In this document: positions 6,950-15,443 of the stretch, one piece after another
Layout of the letters: each line of letters begins with the position of its first letter
How positions within the stretch are numbered: the stretch's first letter is position 1
NCBI GenBank assembly: GCA_001577215.1
Contig: LSCC01000073.1
Location: 1-24,049 of the forward strand
Origin: Fidelibacterota bacterium TCS52
GTDB taxonomy: Bacteria > Fidelibacterota > Fidelibacteria > Fidelibacterales > Fidelibacteraceae
DNA: 24,049 nt
Direction of reading: 5' to 3'
Program-made: the position numbers and the translations under genes
Notes under the pieces: generated by a model
Told to the model about the DNA's origin: nothing
The model's database searches: none
What the model saw: the letters and a program-made list of their open reading frames with translations, nothing else

Positions 6950-8233
6950 ATGAAAAAAATAAATATAATCAATTTAGGATGTGCAAAGAATTTAGTTGAT
7001 AGTGAAATTGTCAAAGGCGGATTAGTAGACAACGAATTTCAATATGTAAATAATGTAGAACAAGCAGAAATAGTAATTATTAATACCTGTGGATTTATCT
7101 TATCTGCAAGGCAAGAATCCATTGATGCCATTATGGAAATTGTTAAAATGAAGCAGGAAAATAAACTGAAAAAAGTAATTGTAATGGGTTGTTTATCAGA
7201 TAGATTTGAACAGGAATTAAAAATAGCAATACCGGAAGTTGACAAATATTTTGGTACAAATCAAATGTCTGAAGTAATAAAATATTTATCTTCCAATAAC
7301 AAAAAATACGAGCCAATTTATAACAGAAGTTTGATGACGAAACCACATTATGCTTTTATAAAGATTTCCGAGGGGTGTAGTAATAATTGTTCTTTTTGTT
7401 CAATTCCGATAATGAGAGGAAAGCAGGTAAGTCGTCTAATCAATGATATTCTTAAAGAAGCAAAATATTTAGTCGAAAAAAAGCACATTAAAGAGTTGAT
7501 AGTAATTGCGCAAGATACTACCACTTATGGCTATGACTTAAAGGAAAATATAAGACTATTTGATGTATTAAAAGAATTGGATAAGATCTCAAAAGTAAAA
7601 TGGATACGGCTTCATTATACACATCCAGATCATTTTGATGAAAGGATAATTGACTTAATTTCAAAAGCAAAACGGATTATTCCTTATATCGATATACCTT
7701 TTCAACATGTAAATGAAAAAATTTTAAGGAAGATGAATCGCAAAGGAAATGCTAATAAATTTAAAAAATTGATTAATAAATTAAGAAATAGAATACCAAA
7801 ACTTATTTTACGAACAACATTTATTGTAGGCTTTCCTGGCGAGACAGATGAGCAATTTTCAGAATTATATAATTTTATAAAAGAAATTAAATTTGAGAGA
7901 TTGGGAGTTTTTAAATATAGCGAAGAACAAGATACAGCAGCAGAAAAATTTGAAGACGATGTTTCGGAAAAGATCAAAGAAGAAAGATTAAATAAAATAA
8001 TGAAATTGCAACAAAAAATTTCGTTAGAATTTAATAAGAAATTAGTTGGAACAACACAAAATGTTTTAATTGATGAATATGATAAGAATTCAAGAGTTGC
8101 TTATGGTAGAACATATATGGATTCACCGGAAATTGATAATTCAGTTATTATTGAAAAAAAATTAACTGAAGGTGAAATCTATAAAATTAAAATTAATGAT
8201 TATATGGAATATGATCTGTTTGGTGAAAAGTAA
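6950..8233 (+). CDS. rimO: Ribosomal protein S12 methylthiotransferase (radical SAM)
   Basis: Adds a methylthio group to the conserved Asp of ribosomal protein S12 using two iron-sulfur clusters. The N-terminal UPF0004 domain has cluster cysteines Cys11 (NLGCAKN), Cys47 (NTCGF) and Cys81 (MGCLSDR). The radical-SAM CxxxCxxC motif is Cys143-Cys147-Cys150. The segments RLHYTHPD, DIPFQHVN and TFIVGFPGETD are typical, and the C-terminal 65 or so residues form a TRAM domain. NLGCAKNLVDSE and HYTHPD favour RimO over the tRNA-modifying MiaB. Length (427 aa) matches. No strong ribosome-binding site precedes the ATG. Confidence 0.93.
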   Translation: MKKINIINLGCAKNLVDSEIVKGGLVDNEFQYVNNVEQAEIVIINTCGFILSARQESIDAIMEIVKMKQENKLKKVIVMGCLSDRFEQELKIAIPEVDKYFGTNQMSEVIKYLSSNNKKYEPIYNRSLMTKPHYAFIKISEGCSNNCSFCSIPIMRGKQVSRLINDILKEAKYLVEKKHIKELIVIAQDTTTYGYDLKENIRLFDVLKELDKISKVKWIRLHYTHPDHFDERIIDLISKAKRIIPYIDIPFQHVNEKILRKMNRKGNANKFKKLINKLRNRIPKLILRTTFIVGFPGETDEQFSELYNFIKEIKFERLGVFKYSEEQDTAAEKFEDDVSEKIKEERLNKIMKLQQKISLEFNKKLVGTTQNVLIDEYDKNSRVAYGRTYMDSPEIDNSVIIEKKLTEGEIYKIKINDYMEYDLFGEK

Positions 8234-8242
8234 TAGATATTA

Positions 8243-8307
8243 CACCATTAAAATAACCAATTTTGATATTTAATGTGATAAATATATTGTATTTTTTTTT
8301 GTGTTTT
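8243..8307 (+). terminator. Possible weak terminator after rimO
   Basis: CATTAAA (8246-8252) pairs with TTTAATG (8269-8275), with partial extension outward, and a long T-tract follows (about 8291-8306). The gap between the stem and the Ts is about 15 bases and the stem is AT-rich, so the fit to a Rho-independent terminator is poor. It lies between convergent genes, where a terminator would be expected. Confidence 0.3.
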
Positions 8308-8345
8308 TATCTGTTAATGTAGGCTGGTGGGAAATAATTATTTGA

Positions 8346-9590
8346 TTATTTCAAACTATGAATGATCAATCCACTTCTCAATTTTGGTTCAAACCAAGTT
8401 GATTTTGGTGGCATTAATTTTTCTGCATCTGCAATTGACATTAACTGTTCTATTGAAGTAGGATAGAGAGCAAAAGCAACTTTCATATCACCAGAATTTA
8501 CTCTTTTTTCCAATTCTTCTAATCCTCTGATACCGCCAATAAAGTCAATTCTTTCATCTTTTCTAGGATCACCGATATTTAAAATAGGTGTTAATAAATT
8601 ATTAGATAAAATTGAAATATCTAAATTTGTAACTACATCATTTTTGTCAAAAGAATCAGATTTCGCAGTTAATTTATACCATTTTCCATTTAAATACATT
8701 CCAAAAGTATAAGGTGAATTTGGTTTTGCATTTTCCATAGAAATTGGATCGCTAATATTGAAATTATTTTTGATTGAATTAATAAATTCTGATTCTGAAA
8801 GGCCATTTAAGTCTTTTATTACACGATTGTAATCCAATATTTTTAATTGATTATGTGGAAATAACACAGTTAAAAACCAATTATACTCTTCATTTCCGGT
8901 ATGATTTTCATTTTCTTCTGCAATTAATTCACTTACCATCGCTGCAGATTTTGCTCTATGATGTCCATCTGCAACATAAGTATAGTTCATTTTTTTAAAT
9001 AATTTTATTAACTGATTTGTTGTGTTTTGATCATCAATTTTCCAAAATGTATGTTGAATATTGTCTTCTGATAAAAAATCATATTCAGGTTTTGCTTTTG
9101 TAATATCTGCAACGATTTTATCAATTGTTTCATTTGCTTTGTAAGTTAAAAATACAGGTCCGGTATTAGCATTTGTATATTTCACATGATTAATTCTATC
9201 TTTTTCTTTTAATTCACGTGTCAATTCGTGGATTTTAATTTTTTTATTTAGATAATCATTTACATTTGACACAGTTACTAAACCGAATTGTTTATGCTCG
9301 TCCATTTTTTGCTTATAAATATACAAAGATTCCTTATCATCTTGAATTAACCAATTATTATTGACCATTGTCTCTAAATTATCTGATGCTTTTTCATATA
9401 CTTTAAGATCATAAGGATCTGTATTTTTTGGAAGGTCTATTTCTGATTTTATAACATGAAGGAAAGAATATTTATTATTTTTTGCTAATTGTGATGCCTC
9501 TTCAGTATTGAGTACATCATAGGGAAATGAAGCTATTTTATCTTCAAGTCCCAACTTTGGACGAATGCCCTTAAAACCCTTTATTTGCAT
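8346..9590 (-). CDS. DUF1015 family protein
   Basis: A 414-residue cytoplasmic protein matching the DUF1015 pattern: N-terminal GIRPK and FPYDVLNTEEA (the family's PYDV region), FLHVIKSEID, and a central YVADGHHRAKSA motif (Asp208, His210, His211, Arg212). The DGHHR element resembles the nucleotide-binding motif of ParB-like proteins, including free-serine kinases; a small-molecule kinase role is thus possible but is an inference. In many Bacteroidetes the family sits beside serine-biosynthesis genes (recalled), but here it stands alone. The start is well supported: AAGGAG lies 7 bases before the ATG. No signal peptide or membrane segment is seen. Confidence 0.8.
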   Translation of the reverse strand: MQIKGFKGIRPKLGLEDKIASFPYDVLNTEEASQLAKNNKYSFLHVIKSEIDLPKNTDPYDLKVYEKASDNLETMVNNNWLIQDDKESLYIYKQKMDEHKQFGLVTVSNVNDYLNKKIKIHELTRELKEKDRINHVKYTNANTGPVFLTYKANETIDKIVADITKAKPEYDFLSEDNIQHTFWKIDDQNTTNQLIKLFKKMNYTYVADGHHRAKSAAMVSELIAEENENHTGNEEYNWFLTVLFPHNQLKILDYNRVIKDLNGLSESEFINSIKNNFNISDPISMENAKPNSPYTFGMYLNGKWYKLTAKSDSFDKNDVVTNLDISILSNNLLTPILNIGDPRKDERIDFIGGIRGLEELEKRVNSGDMKVAFALYPTSIEQLMSIADAEKLMPPKSTWFEPKLRSGLIIHSLK

Positions 9591-9694
9591 TATTTGACTC
9601 CTTTATTTTGTTTATTCTTACTGTAAAATTAATCAAATATAATTTTATTTACAATAATATTTTGAATTATTTTACATAATAATTTATTTATAAT

Positions 9695-9725
9695 AAAAAA
9701 GGCAACTATTAAAGTTGCCTTTTTT
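9695..9725 (-). terminator. Rho-independent terminator
   Basis: GGCAACT (9701-9707) pairs with AGTTGCC (9713-9719) around a 5-base loop, flanked by six As (9695-9700) and six Ts (9720-9725). The structure is symmetric and could work in both directions. It lies 21 bases past the stop of the small exported protein, so it most likely ends that leftward transcript and separates it from the DUF1015 gene. Confidence 0.88.
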
Positions 9726-9745
9726 ATCTATTTGGAAATGAATGA

Positions 9746-10090
9746 TTAAATAAATTTTACATTATTTCTGATGAATAAAGCATAGTTGACTTCTCTTTCG
9801 TCATAATCTCTTAATGCTTTCATTGAAACAACTGCAGTATATTTTTCTCCTTGGAAATCAATAACAATTTTACCATATCCACAATTTTCATAAGATTGAT
9901 CTAAAAGTTGTAATCCGATTAAAAGTGCTTCATCGAATGTTTGATCTTTGGTATCTACATTGATTGTAATTACTTTATGATCATTGATTTCGGGTTTTAC
10001 ATAGCTTGCGTTTAACATTGATACACTTAAAATTACTGTTACGATCAGTGTTGTGAATAATTTGATTTTTTTACTTTTTCTTGTTCTCAT
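9746..10090 (-). CDS. Small exported protein of unknown function
   Basis: A 114-residue protein that I do not recognise. A strongly basic N-terminus (RTRKSKKIK) and hydrophobic core (about 11-26) form a Sec signal peptide with probable cleavage after Ala28 (LNA-SY). The mature part of about 86 residues has alternating strands and one helix (VITINVDTKD, ALLIGLQLLDQSY, KIVIDFQGEKY), with a single cysteine after the signal. There is no lipobox. A strong AAGGAG site lies 6 bases before the ATG, and a clear terminator follows, so it is a monocistronic, likely well-translated gene. Confidence 0.75.
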   Translation of the reverse strand: MRTRKSKKIKLFTTLIVTVILSVSMLNASYVKPEINDHKVITINVDTKDQTFDEALLIGLQLLDQSYENCGYGKIVIDFQGEKYTAVVSMKALRDYDEREVNYALFIRNNVKFI

Positions 10091-10418
10091 TTTCTTCTCC
10101 TTTTTTTGTTTCTGATTATTAGACAGGTAAAATTAAATATTGTTGTCAAAAAAAATAAAAACTTTTTATTCCAGTATATATCTCTTGTATTTAAAAATGC
10201 AAACTTTTACTATTAAATTTTCAAACTAAAGTCGATTTTTTAATTCTATTATAATTTTATCTATTTACTGACAGAGCTTTTCATTTTTTAATTACAGATT
10301 TTAAGCAGTGTTTTGGCTCTTTCAATAATTTTTATTACAATTAGAATTAATTTTATATAGTTTTATCTGTTTTTGATATTTTATTAATACGAGAATTTAA
10401 AATTATTTATTACACTTT
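10091..10418. other. AT-rich intergenic region without a recognised gene
   Basis: Between the sulfotransferase stop and the small exported protein start, both leftward. It should hold the promoter of the exported protein. On the minus strand a TATAAT occurs at 10248-10253 and a TTGACA at 10144-10149, but they are not at matching spacing and neither makes a convincing promoter. No hairpin with a T-tract ends the sulfotransferase transcript. No small gene is supported. Confidence 0.6.
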
Positions 10419-11114
10419 CTAGTTTTTTGTATCTATTTTTGGCAATGTTCCAGTTTTTCGTTTAAAGTCTTTGTATCCCATTATATTGATAAAAAATAAA
10501 AGTGCAGAATAGTGAATATGTTTTTTTATTTTTCTAAAAAATTTATGTATTTTTGAACGTTTTTTTTTATGCTTTCCTGTTTTATTACGATGAGGAAAGG
10601 AGTCTTTTGGGATGTTTTTATTTAAAAATCGTGATATTTTTTCCCATCCATCTCCATTGATGATGTCAATCTCCAAAAAATCATTAGGCCTATTCTTAAA
10701 ATATTCTCTTACATTTTGAATATGTTTATTATAAATAGCTAGTGTATTATCTTTTTCAGCGGCGATCTGTCCCATTCCTTTACCGTAAATCCATTCGTGC
10801 ATTGGTGATATTGGACGAGGTAATTTGAAATATCTTTCTACACTTCTAAACCATGATTCCGGGTCGCGATATGTTAAGATAAATTTACAACCGGATATTG
10901 AATGATCTATTTTTTTATAAATAATTGTCCAAGGATTATCTTCTACAGCATCAAATTTGGAAAGTTTACGATTTACTTTTTTCCATCTATTCTGTAGGAT
11001 TGGTAGAAGGAGAGAAGGTTTGTTCCCTCCAACTTTGTACCCCAGTATTTGTAAGGCTTTTTTTAATGATGTCGTACCGGTTTTTTGAAAACCAACACAA
11101 ATGATCTTTCCCAT
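10419..11114 (-). CDS. Sulfotransferase family protein
   Basis: Likely transfers sulfate from PAPS to an unknown acceptor. The N-terminal GFQKTGTTSLKKAL (Lys11-Ser16) is the 5'-phosphosulfate binding loop typical of sulfotransferases. FILTYRDPESWFRSVERYF (around residues 78-96) fits the 3'-phosphate binding Arg...Ser element. The layout resembles the Sulfotransfer_4-type proteins. The last third is very basic (GKHKKKRSKIHKFFRKIKKHIH), which may bind membrane or a polyanionic acceptor. Length is 231 aa. A GGAAA site precedes the ATG. Neighbours give no clue to the acceptor; an envelope glycan or lipid is a guess. Confidence 0.75.
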   Translation of the reverse strand: MGKIICVGFQKTGTTSLKKALQILGYKVGGNKPSLLLPILQNRWKKVNRKLSKFDAVEDNPWTIIYKKIDHSISGCKFILTYRDPESWFRSVERYFKLPRPISPMHEWIYGKGMGQIAAEKDNTLAIYNKHIQNVREYFKNRPNDFLEIDIINGDGWEKISRFLNKNIPKDSFPHRNKTGKHKKKRSKIHKFFRKIKKHIHYSALLFFINIMGYKDFKRKTGTLPKIDTKN

Positions 11115-11217
11115 AAAATTATTTTCCTACTATACATTAACATTTACTTATTTTAAAATGAGAAATATCAATGTAAATATGCTAGAATGTCATATTTACT
11201 AAAAATTAATTTAATTA

Positions 11218-12264
11218 TTATTCTAATGCTTTTGCTTGCCTAAAATATTTCATCCCTTCTTCATATTTTTGTTGTCCATTGAGTGCATTTGCCAATCGTT
11301 TAAGATATTTTGGATTTGTTGGTTCCATATCAATTAATTGTCTATAATAAATTTCGGCAGTTATATAATCCTTAAGGTTAAGATATGTATCACCAACCGC
11401 TAATATTGTCTCTTTGTCGTTCGGATCGAAAGCTAAAACATTTTCAAATTGTGTCTTTGCACCTTCTAAGTTATCAAGACGAATATATGAAAGAGCGAGA
11501 TTAAAATATAGATTTTTTTTATCCGGATGAGTATTAATTAGTTTTTTATAGATATTAACAGATTCTAAATATTTTTCTTGTTTGAAAAGAATTTCTGCAT
11601 AAGATTGTCCAATTTGAAGATTTTCCGGGTCTTTTTCAATAATATTTTCAAATATTACCAAAGATTCATCTGTTTTTCCAATATTATTTAAAAAGAGACC
11701 TTTTTTAGTTAACAGATCAATGTCATTGGGAACAATTTCTAAAGCATTATTTAAAATTTCAATAGCTTTTTCATGATTTTCCTGAAATGAAAAAACAATA
11801 GTTGCTTCTTGTAAGTAAGCTTTTGAATTATTTGGTTTGAATAGTTGAGCTGTTTGAAAACATGTAATTGAATTATCAATGGCTGTTTCTTTATTATCAT
11901 ATTCTTTTTTAACAAGTAAATTATAATATTTCACACCTTCATTAAAAGCCATACTCCAATAATATTCATTTAATTTTTCAATATCTGCTTTAAATAATTT
12001 ACCTCTTTTAAGTGATTCATTAAAATACTTATGTACATTTTTGTAATCTTTTGCAGGTCCATATACATCTCTAGCTAATCTAAAAGGTATCTCAGGATTT
12101 GTTGGACTTGTTTTCATTGCTTTTAAAAAGAATTCTTCAGCCTTATCCATTTGTTTTTGTTGAACATACATTTTAGCAGAAGTAAATTCTGGTGAATCAC
12201 ATGCTGTAAATAAAAATGCTATGGATATTAACATAATCATTAACATTAAATTTTTTGATTTCAT
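11218..12264 (-). CDS. TPR-repeat lipoprotein
   Basis: A probable periplasm- or outer-membrane-facing lipoprotein of about 348 residues. The start at 12264 is chosen over an upstream in-frame ATG at 12318 because GGGAGA lies 6 bases before it and the protein then opens with a proper signal (MKSKN, then a hydrophobic stretch). The lipobox FTAC places the lipidated Cys at residue 22. The rest is a run of tetratricopeptide repeats, about seven or eight, with recurring patterns such as KAEEFFLKAMKTSPTNPEIP, DESLVIFENIIEKDPENL, GAKTQFENVLAFDPND and TAEIYYRQLIDMEPTNPKYL. TPR lipoproteins usually scaffold envelope complexes; the partner is unknown. Confidence 0.87.
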   Translation of the reverse strand: MKSKNLMLMIMLISIAFLFTACDSPEFTSAKMYVQQKQMDKAEEFFLKAMKTSPTNPEIPFRLARDVYGPAKDYKNVHKYFNESLKRGKLFKADIEKLNEYYWSMAFNEGVKYYNLLVKKEYDNKETAIDNSITCFQTAQLFKPNNSKAYLQEATIVFSFQENHEKAIEILNNALEIVPNDIDLLTKKGLFLNNIGKTDESLVIFENIIEKDPENLQIGQSYAEILFKQEKYLESVNIYKKLINTHPDKKNLYFNLALSYIRLDNLEGAKTQFENVLAFDPNDKETILAVGDTYLNLKDYITAEIYYRQLIDMEPTNPKYLKRLANALNGQQKYEEGMKYFRQAKALE

Positions 12265-12270
12265 TTTTTT

Positions 12271-12280
12271 TCTCCCTTTA
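12271..12280 (-). promoter_or_regulatory. Ribosome-binding site fixing the TPR lipoprotein start
   Basis: On the minus strand TAAAGGGAGA is followed by six As and the ATG at 12264. It supports the shorter start that gives a normal lipoprotein signal peptide. Confidence 0.75.
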
Positions 12281-12507
12281 TTTTTAACAAAATATATAAA
12301 AAAAATATTATTTATCAAAAGATTTAATAATTTTTATTAAAATTTATATGAGTCAAAATAAATTTTTTAAAATATATTTAAATTTAATTTTTTTTATACT
12401 TTTAATTATGTATTTTATTCAATAAATATATGGCTGAATACCAATGAAGAAAAATGATAAAAATATAATAAATTATAAAATTAGAATAAAAAAGAATAAG
12501 GAAATAT

Positions 12508-13941
12508 ATGTGTGGAATTATTGGAATTAATAGTGATCAGAATATTACTTCAGAAATTATTCATGGGTTAACTGCTTTGCAACATCGTGGTCAGGATTCT
12601 GCAGGTATAGTTACTTTTGATGGTAATTTTAAAATAAAGAAGGGTGCTGGTCAGGTCAGTTCTGTATTCCAAAATGTAAATTTAAATAAATTAAAAGGGA
12701 ATTCCGGACTTGGTCATGTTCGTTATGCCACCGTAGGTTCAACAGAAGAGATCGATGCTCAACCATTTGCAGTAAATTATCCATTTGGCTTAGCTATGGT
12801 TCATAATGGTAATGTTATAAATTTCAATTCACTTCGGAAAAAATTAAACGAAGAACACAAGCGATTAATTGACACTTCAAACGATGTTGAATTGATTTTA
12901 TATACCTTTGCTGCAAATTTAGAGAAAAAGGATTTGAAAGATATTTCTGTTAAAAGTATTTTTGATACTGTTGAAACTGTGCAAAGATCTGTAAAAGGTG
13001 CATATTCTGTTTTGACGCTCATTGCAAATCAGGGTTTTTTAGCTTTTACAGATCCTTATGGAATCAGGCCGCTTATTATGGCAAAAAAAGAGACTGAAAA
13101 TGGTGTAACTTATGCTTTTGCTTCGGAAACGAGTGTTTTTGATTATCTCGGATATGAAGTGATAAGGGATCTGGAAGCGGGGGAAGCGGTGTTTATTGAT
13201 CAGAATAATAAAGTTCATTCACGTATATTGAAACATACGAAGCCATCATTTTGTGTTTTTGAATATATTTATTTTGCTCGTGAAGATTCTATTTTTCATA
13301 ATCATTTAGTAGCATCTGAAAGAGTTAAAATGGGAAAAATGTTAGCGAAAAATTTGAATAAAAGTGGAATAAAACCTGATATAATTATTGATGTTCCAAA
13401 TTCTGCATATTTTTTTGCTTCAGGGTTGGCTGAAAAAGTAGGTATTCCTTATCGACGAGGATTAGCAAAAAATAGATTTATTGGGAGGAGTTTTATTACA
13501 GCTATTCAAAAGAAGAGAGAAGGTGTTGTAAAGCAAAAATTAAATCCTATTAAAGATATTGTAAAAAACAATAAAATCGCGGTTGTAGATGATTCTATTG
13601 TTAGAGGAACAACTTCTCGACATTTAGTAAATTTATTAAAAAAATATGGAGCAAAAGAGGTATATTTTATTTCGGCTTCTCCACCAATAAAATATCCTTG
13701 TATTTACGGAATAGATATGTCTGTAAAAAAAGAGATGATAGCTGCAACAAAAAATAGAAAACAAATAGCAGAATTAATAAATGCTGATACTGTTATTTAT
13801 CAATCATTGGAAGATTTGCAAGAAATATATTCAGAGCTTCCTATTTGTGATGCGTGCTTTTCTGGAAATTATCCAACAGGAATAACTGAAGATTTATTAG
13901 AGCAAATTGAGGCAGAAAAATTAAAATCCGACCGTGTATAA
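12508..13941 (+). CDS. purF: Amidophosphoribosyltransferase, iron-sulfur type
   Basis: Catalyses the first committed step of purine synthesis, PRPP plus glutamine to phosphoribosylamine. The protein begins MCGIIG, so the nucleophile is Cys2 with no propeptide to cleave beyond Met. The glutaminase domain has HRGQDSAG and HVRYATVGS; the phosphoribosyltransferase domain has the PRPP loop VVDDSIVRGTT. All four cysteines expected for the 4Fe-4S cluster of the Bacillus-type enzyme are present: Cys249 (FCVFEYIYFARED), Cys398 (KYPCIYG), Cys447 and Cys450 (CDACFSGNYPTG). AAGGAAA precedes the ATG. It heads a purF-guaB-guaA purine cluster. Length (477 aa) is typical. Confidence 0.96.
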   Translation: MCGIIGINSDQNITSEIIHGLTALQHRGQDSAGIVTFDGNFKIKKGAGQVSSVFQNVNLNKLKGNSGLGHVRYATVGSTEEIDAQPFAVNYPFGLAMVHNGNVINFNSLRKKLNEEHKRLIDTSNDVELILYTFAANLEKKDLKDISVKSIFDTVETVQRSVKGAYSVLTLIANQGFLAFTDPYGIRPLIMAKKETENGVTYAFASETSVFDYLGYEVIRDLEAGEAVFIDQNNKVHSRILKHTKPSFCVFEYIYFAREDSIFHNHLVASERVKMGKMLAKNLNKSGIKPDIIIDVPNSAYFFASGLAEKVGIPYRRGLAKNRFIGRSFITAIQKKREGVVKQKLNPIKDIVKNNKIAVVDDSIVRGTTSRHLVNLLKKYGAKEVYFISASPPIKYPCIYGIDMSVKKEMIAATKNRKQIAELINADTVIYQSLEDLQEIYSELPICDACFSGNYPTGITEDLLEQIEAEKLKSDRV

Positions 13942-13971
13942 TTTCTAAAGTAATAAAAATGGAATGTAATT

Positions 13972-15435
13972 ATGAATAAAAATAAAATAAAAGGCGAAGG
14001 ATTAACATTTGATGACGTATTATTAGTTCCGGCAAAAAGTAAAATATTACCTTCAGAGACAGAATTAAAGACAAAATTAACAGAAAAGATAAAATTAAAT
14101 ATTCCAATAATAAGTGCAGCAATGGATACAGTTACGGAAAGTAAATTAGCAATTGCGATTGCTCAAGAAGGCGGAATTGGATTTATTCATAAGAATATGA
14201 GTATTAAAGAACAAGCTGATAATGTAAATCAAGTAAAACGGTCAGAAAGTGGAATGATAGTTGATCCCATTACAATTGGTCCGGAAAAATTAGTTAGTGA
14301 TGCTCTTAAGTTAATGAAGAAATATTCTATAAGTGGAATTCCGGTTACACGAAAAAATAAATTGGTAGGAATTATTACAAATAGAGATCTAAGGTTTGTC
14401 AATGATGTTAACAAATTTGTTAAAGATTATATGACTTCAAAGAAATTAATTACTGTGCCGGTTGGGACTTCACTTAATGAAGCAATAGTATCATTACAAA
14501 AGTATAGAATTGAAAAATTACCTGTAGTTGATGAAAATAATTATTTAAAAGGATTGATAACTTTTAAAGATATTAGCAAGCGAATGAAATATCCAAATGC
14601 AGTAAAAGATGAATTAGGACGATTGTTAGTTGGAGCAGCTGTTGGTGTTTCCGGTTCATTTTTGGAGCGAGTTGATGAATTGGTAGATGAAAAAGTTGAT
14701 GTAATAGCTGTTGATACTGCTCATGGACATTCCCAAAAGGTGATAGATGCGGTAAAAGCAATAAAGAAAAAATATCCGAATTTGCAAATAGTTGTTGGAA
14801 ATATTGCAACTCCGGAAGCAGTAAAAGATCTTGTAAATGTCGGAGCAAATGCTGTTAAAATCGGGATTGGACCCGGTTCAATATGTACAACAAGAGTAGT
14901 TGCTGGTGTTGGAATTCCGCAAATAACAGCAATTATGGAGAGTGCCAAAATAGGTAAAAAATTAGGAATTCCAATTATTGCAGACGGTGGAATTAAATAT
15001 TCAGGAGATGTTATCAAAGCAATTGTTGCCGGAGCTGATACTGTAATGATCGGTTCACTATTTGGTGGAACAGATGAATCGCCTGGAGAAATTGAATTAT
15101 ATCAGGGAAGGAGATTTAAAGTATATCGTGGAATGGGTTCCATAGGTGCAATGAATCAAGGAAGCAGTGATAGATATTTTCAAAATGAAAAAACAGATAA
15201 AAAATATGTTCCTGAAGGAATTGAAGGGAGAGTTCATTATAAAGGAAAATTATCGGAAGTTCTATATCAACTAATCGGTGGATTACGGTCTGGAATGGGT
15301 TATACCGGTTGTGAAAATATTGAACAATTGCAAGAAAAAGCCAAATTTATAAAAATAACTAATGCCGGACTTAAAGAGAGTCATGTACATGATGTTATTA
15401 TTACAAAAGAATCACCCAATTATTGGCTTAAATAA
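13972..15435 (+). CDS. guaB: IMP dehydrogenase
   Basis: Oxidises IMP to XMP with NAD+, the rate-limiting step of GMP synthesis. The N-terminal GLTFDDVLLVP is diagnostic. Two CBS domains (about residues 95-205) sit inside the TIM barrel. The catalytic loop GPGSICTTRVVAGVG contains Cys305, followed by the IMP-binding IIADGGIKYSGD and GSLFGGTDESPGE, and the flap YRGMGSIGAM. Length (487 aa) is typical. It lies 30 bases after purF and 8 bases before guaA, fitting an operon that directs IMP to GMP. Confidence 0.97.
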   Translation: MNKNKIKGEGLTFDDVLLVPAKSKILPSETELKTKLTEKIKLNIPIISAAMDTVTESKLAIAIAQEGGIGFIHKNMSIKEQADNVNQVKRSESGMIVDPITIGPEKLVSDALKLMKKYSISGIPVTRKNKLVGIITNRDLRFVNDVNKFVKDYMTSKKLITVPVGTSLNEAIVSLQKYRIEKLPVVDENNYLKGLITFKDISKRMKYPNAVKDELGRLLVGAAVGVSGSFLERVDELVDEKVDVIAVDTAHGHSQKVIDAVKAIKKKYPNLQIVVGNIATPEAVKDLVNVGANAVKIGIGPGSICTTRVVAGVGIPQITAIMESAKIGKKLGIPIIADGGIKYSGDVIKAIVAGADTVMIGSLFGGTDESPGEIELYQGRRFKVYRGMGSIGAMNQGSSDRYFQNEKTDKKYVPEGIEGRVHYKGKLSEVLYQLIGGLRSGMGYTGCENIEQLQEKAKFIKITNAGLKESHVHDVIITKESPNYWLK

Positions 15436-15443
15436 AAATAATT

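Noticed and set aside
12265..12318. Longer start for the TPR lipoprotein
   Set aside because: It would place a non-signal segment ahead of the lipobox signal, while GGGAGA is positioned exactly for the ATG at 12264.
12319..12507. Purine riboswitch upstream of purF
   Set aside because: The 189 bases are almost pure A/T with no conserved purine-aptamer core; only a poorly placed TATAAT (12464-12469) was seen.
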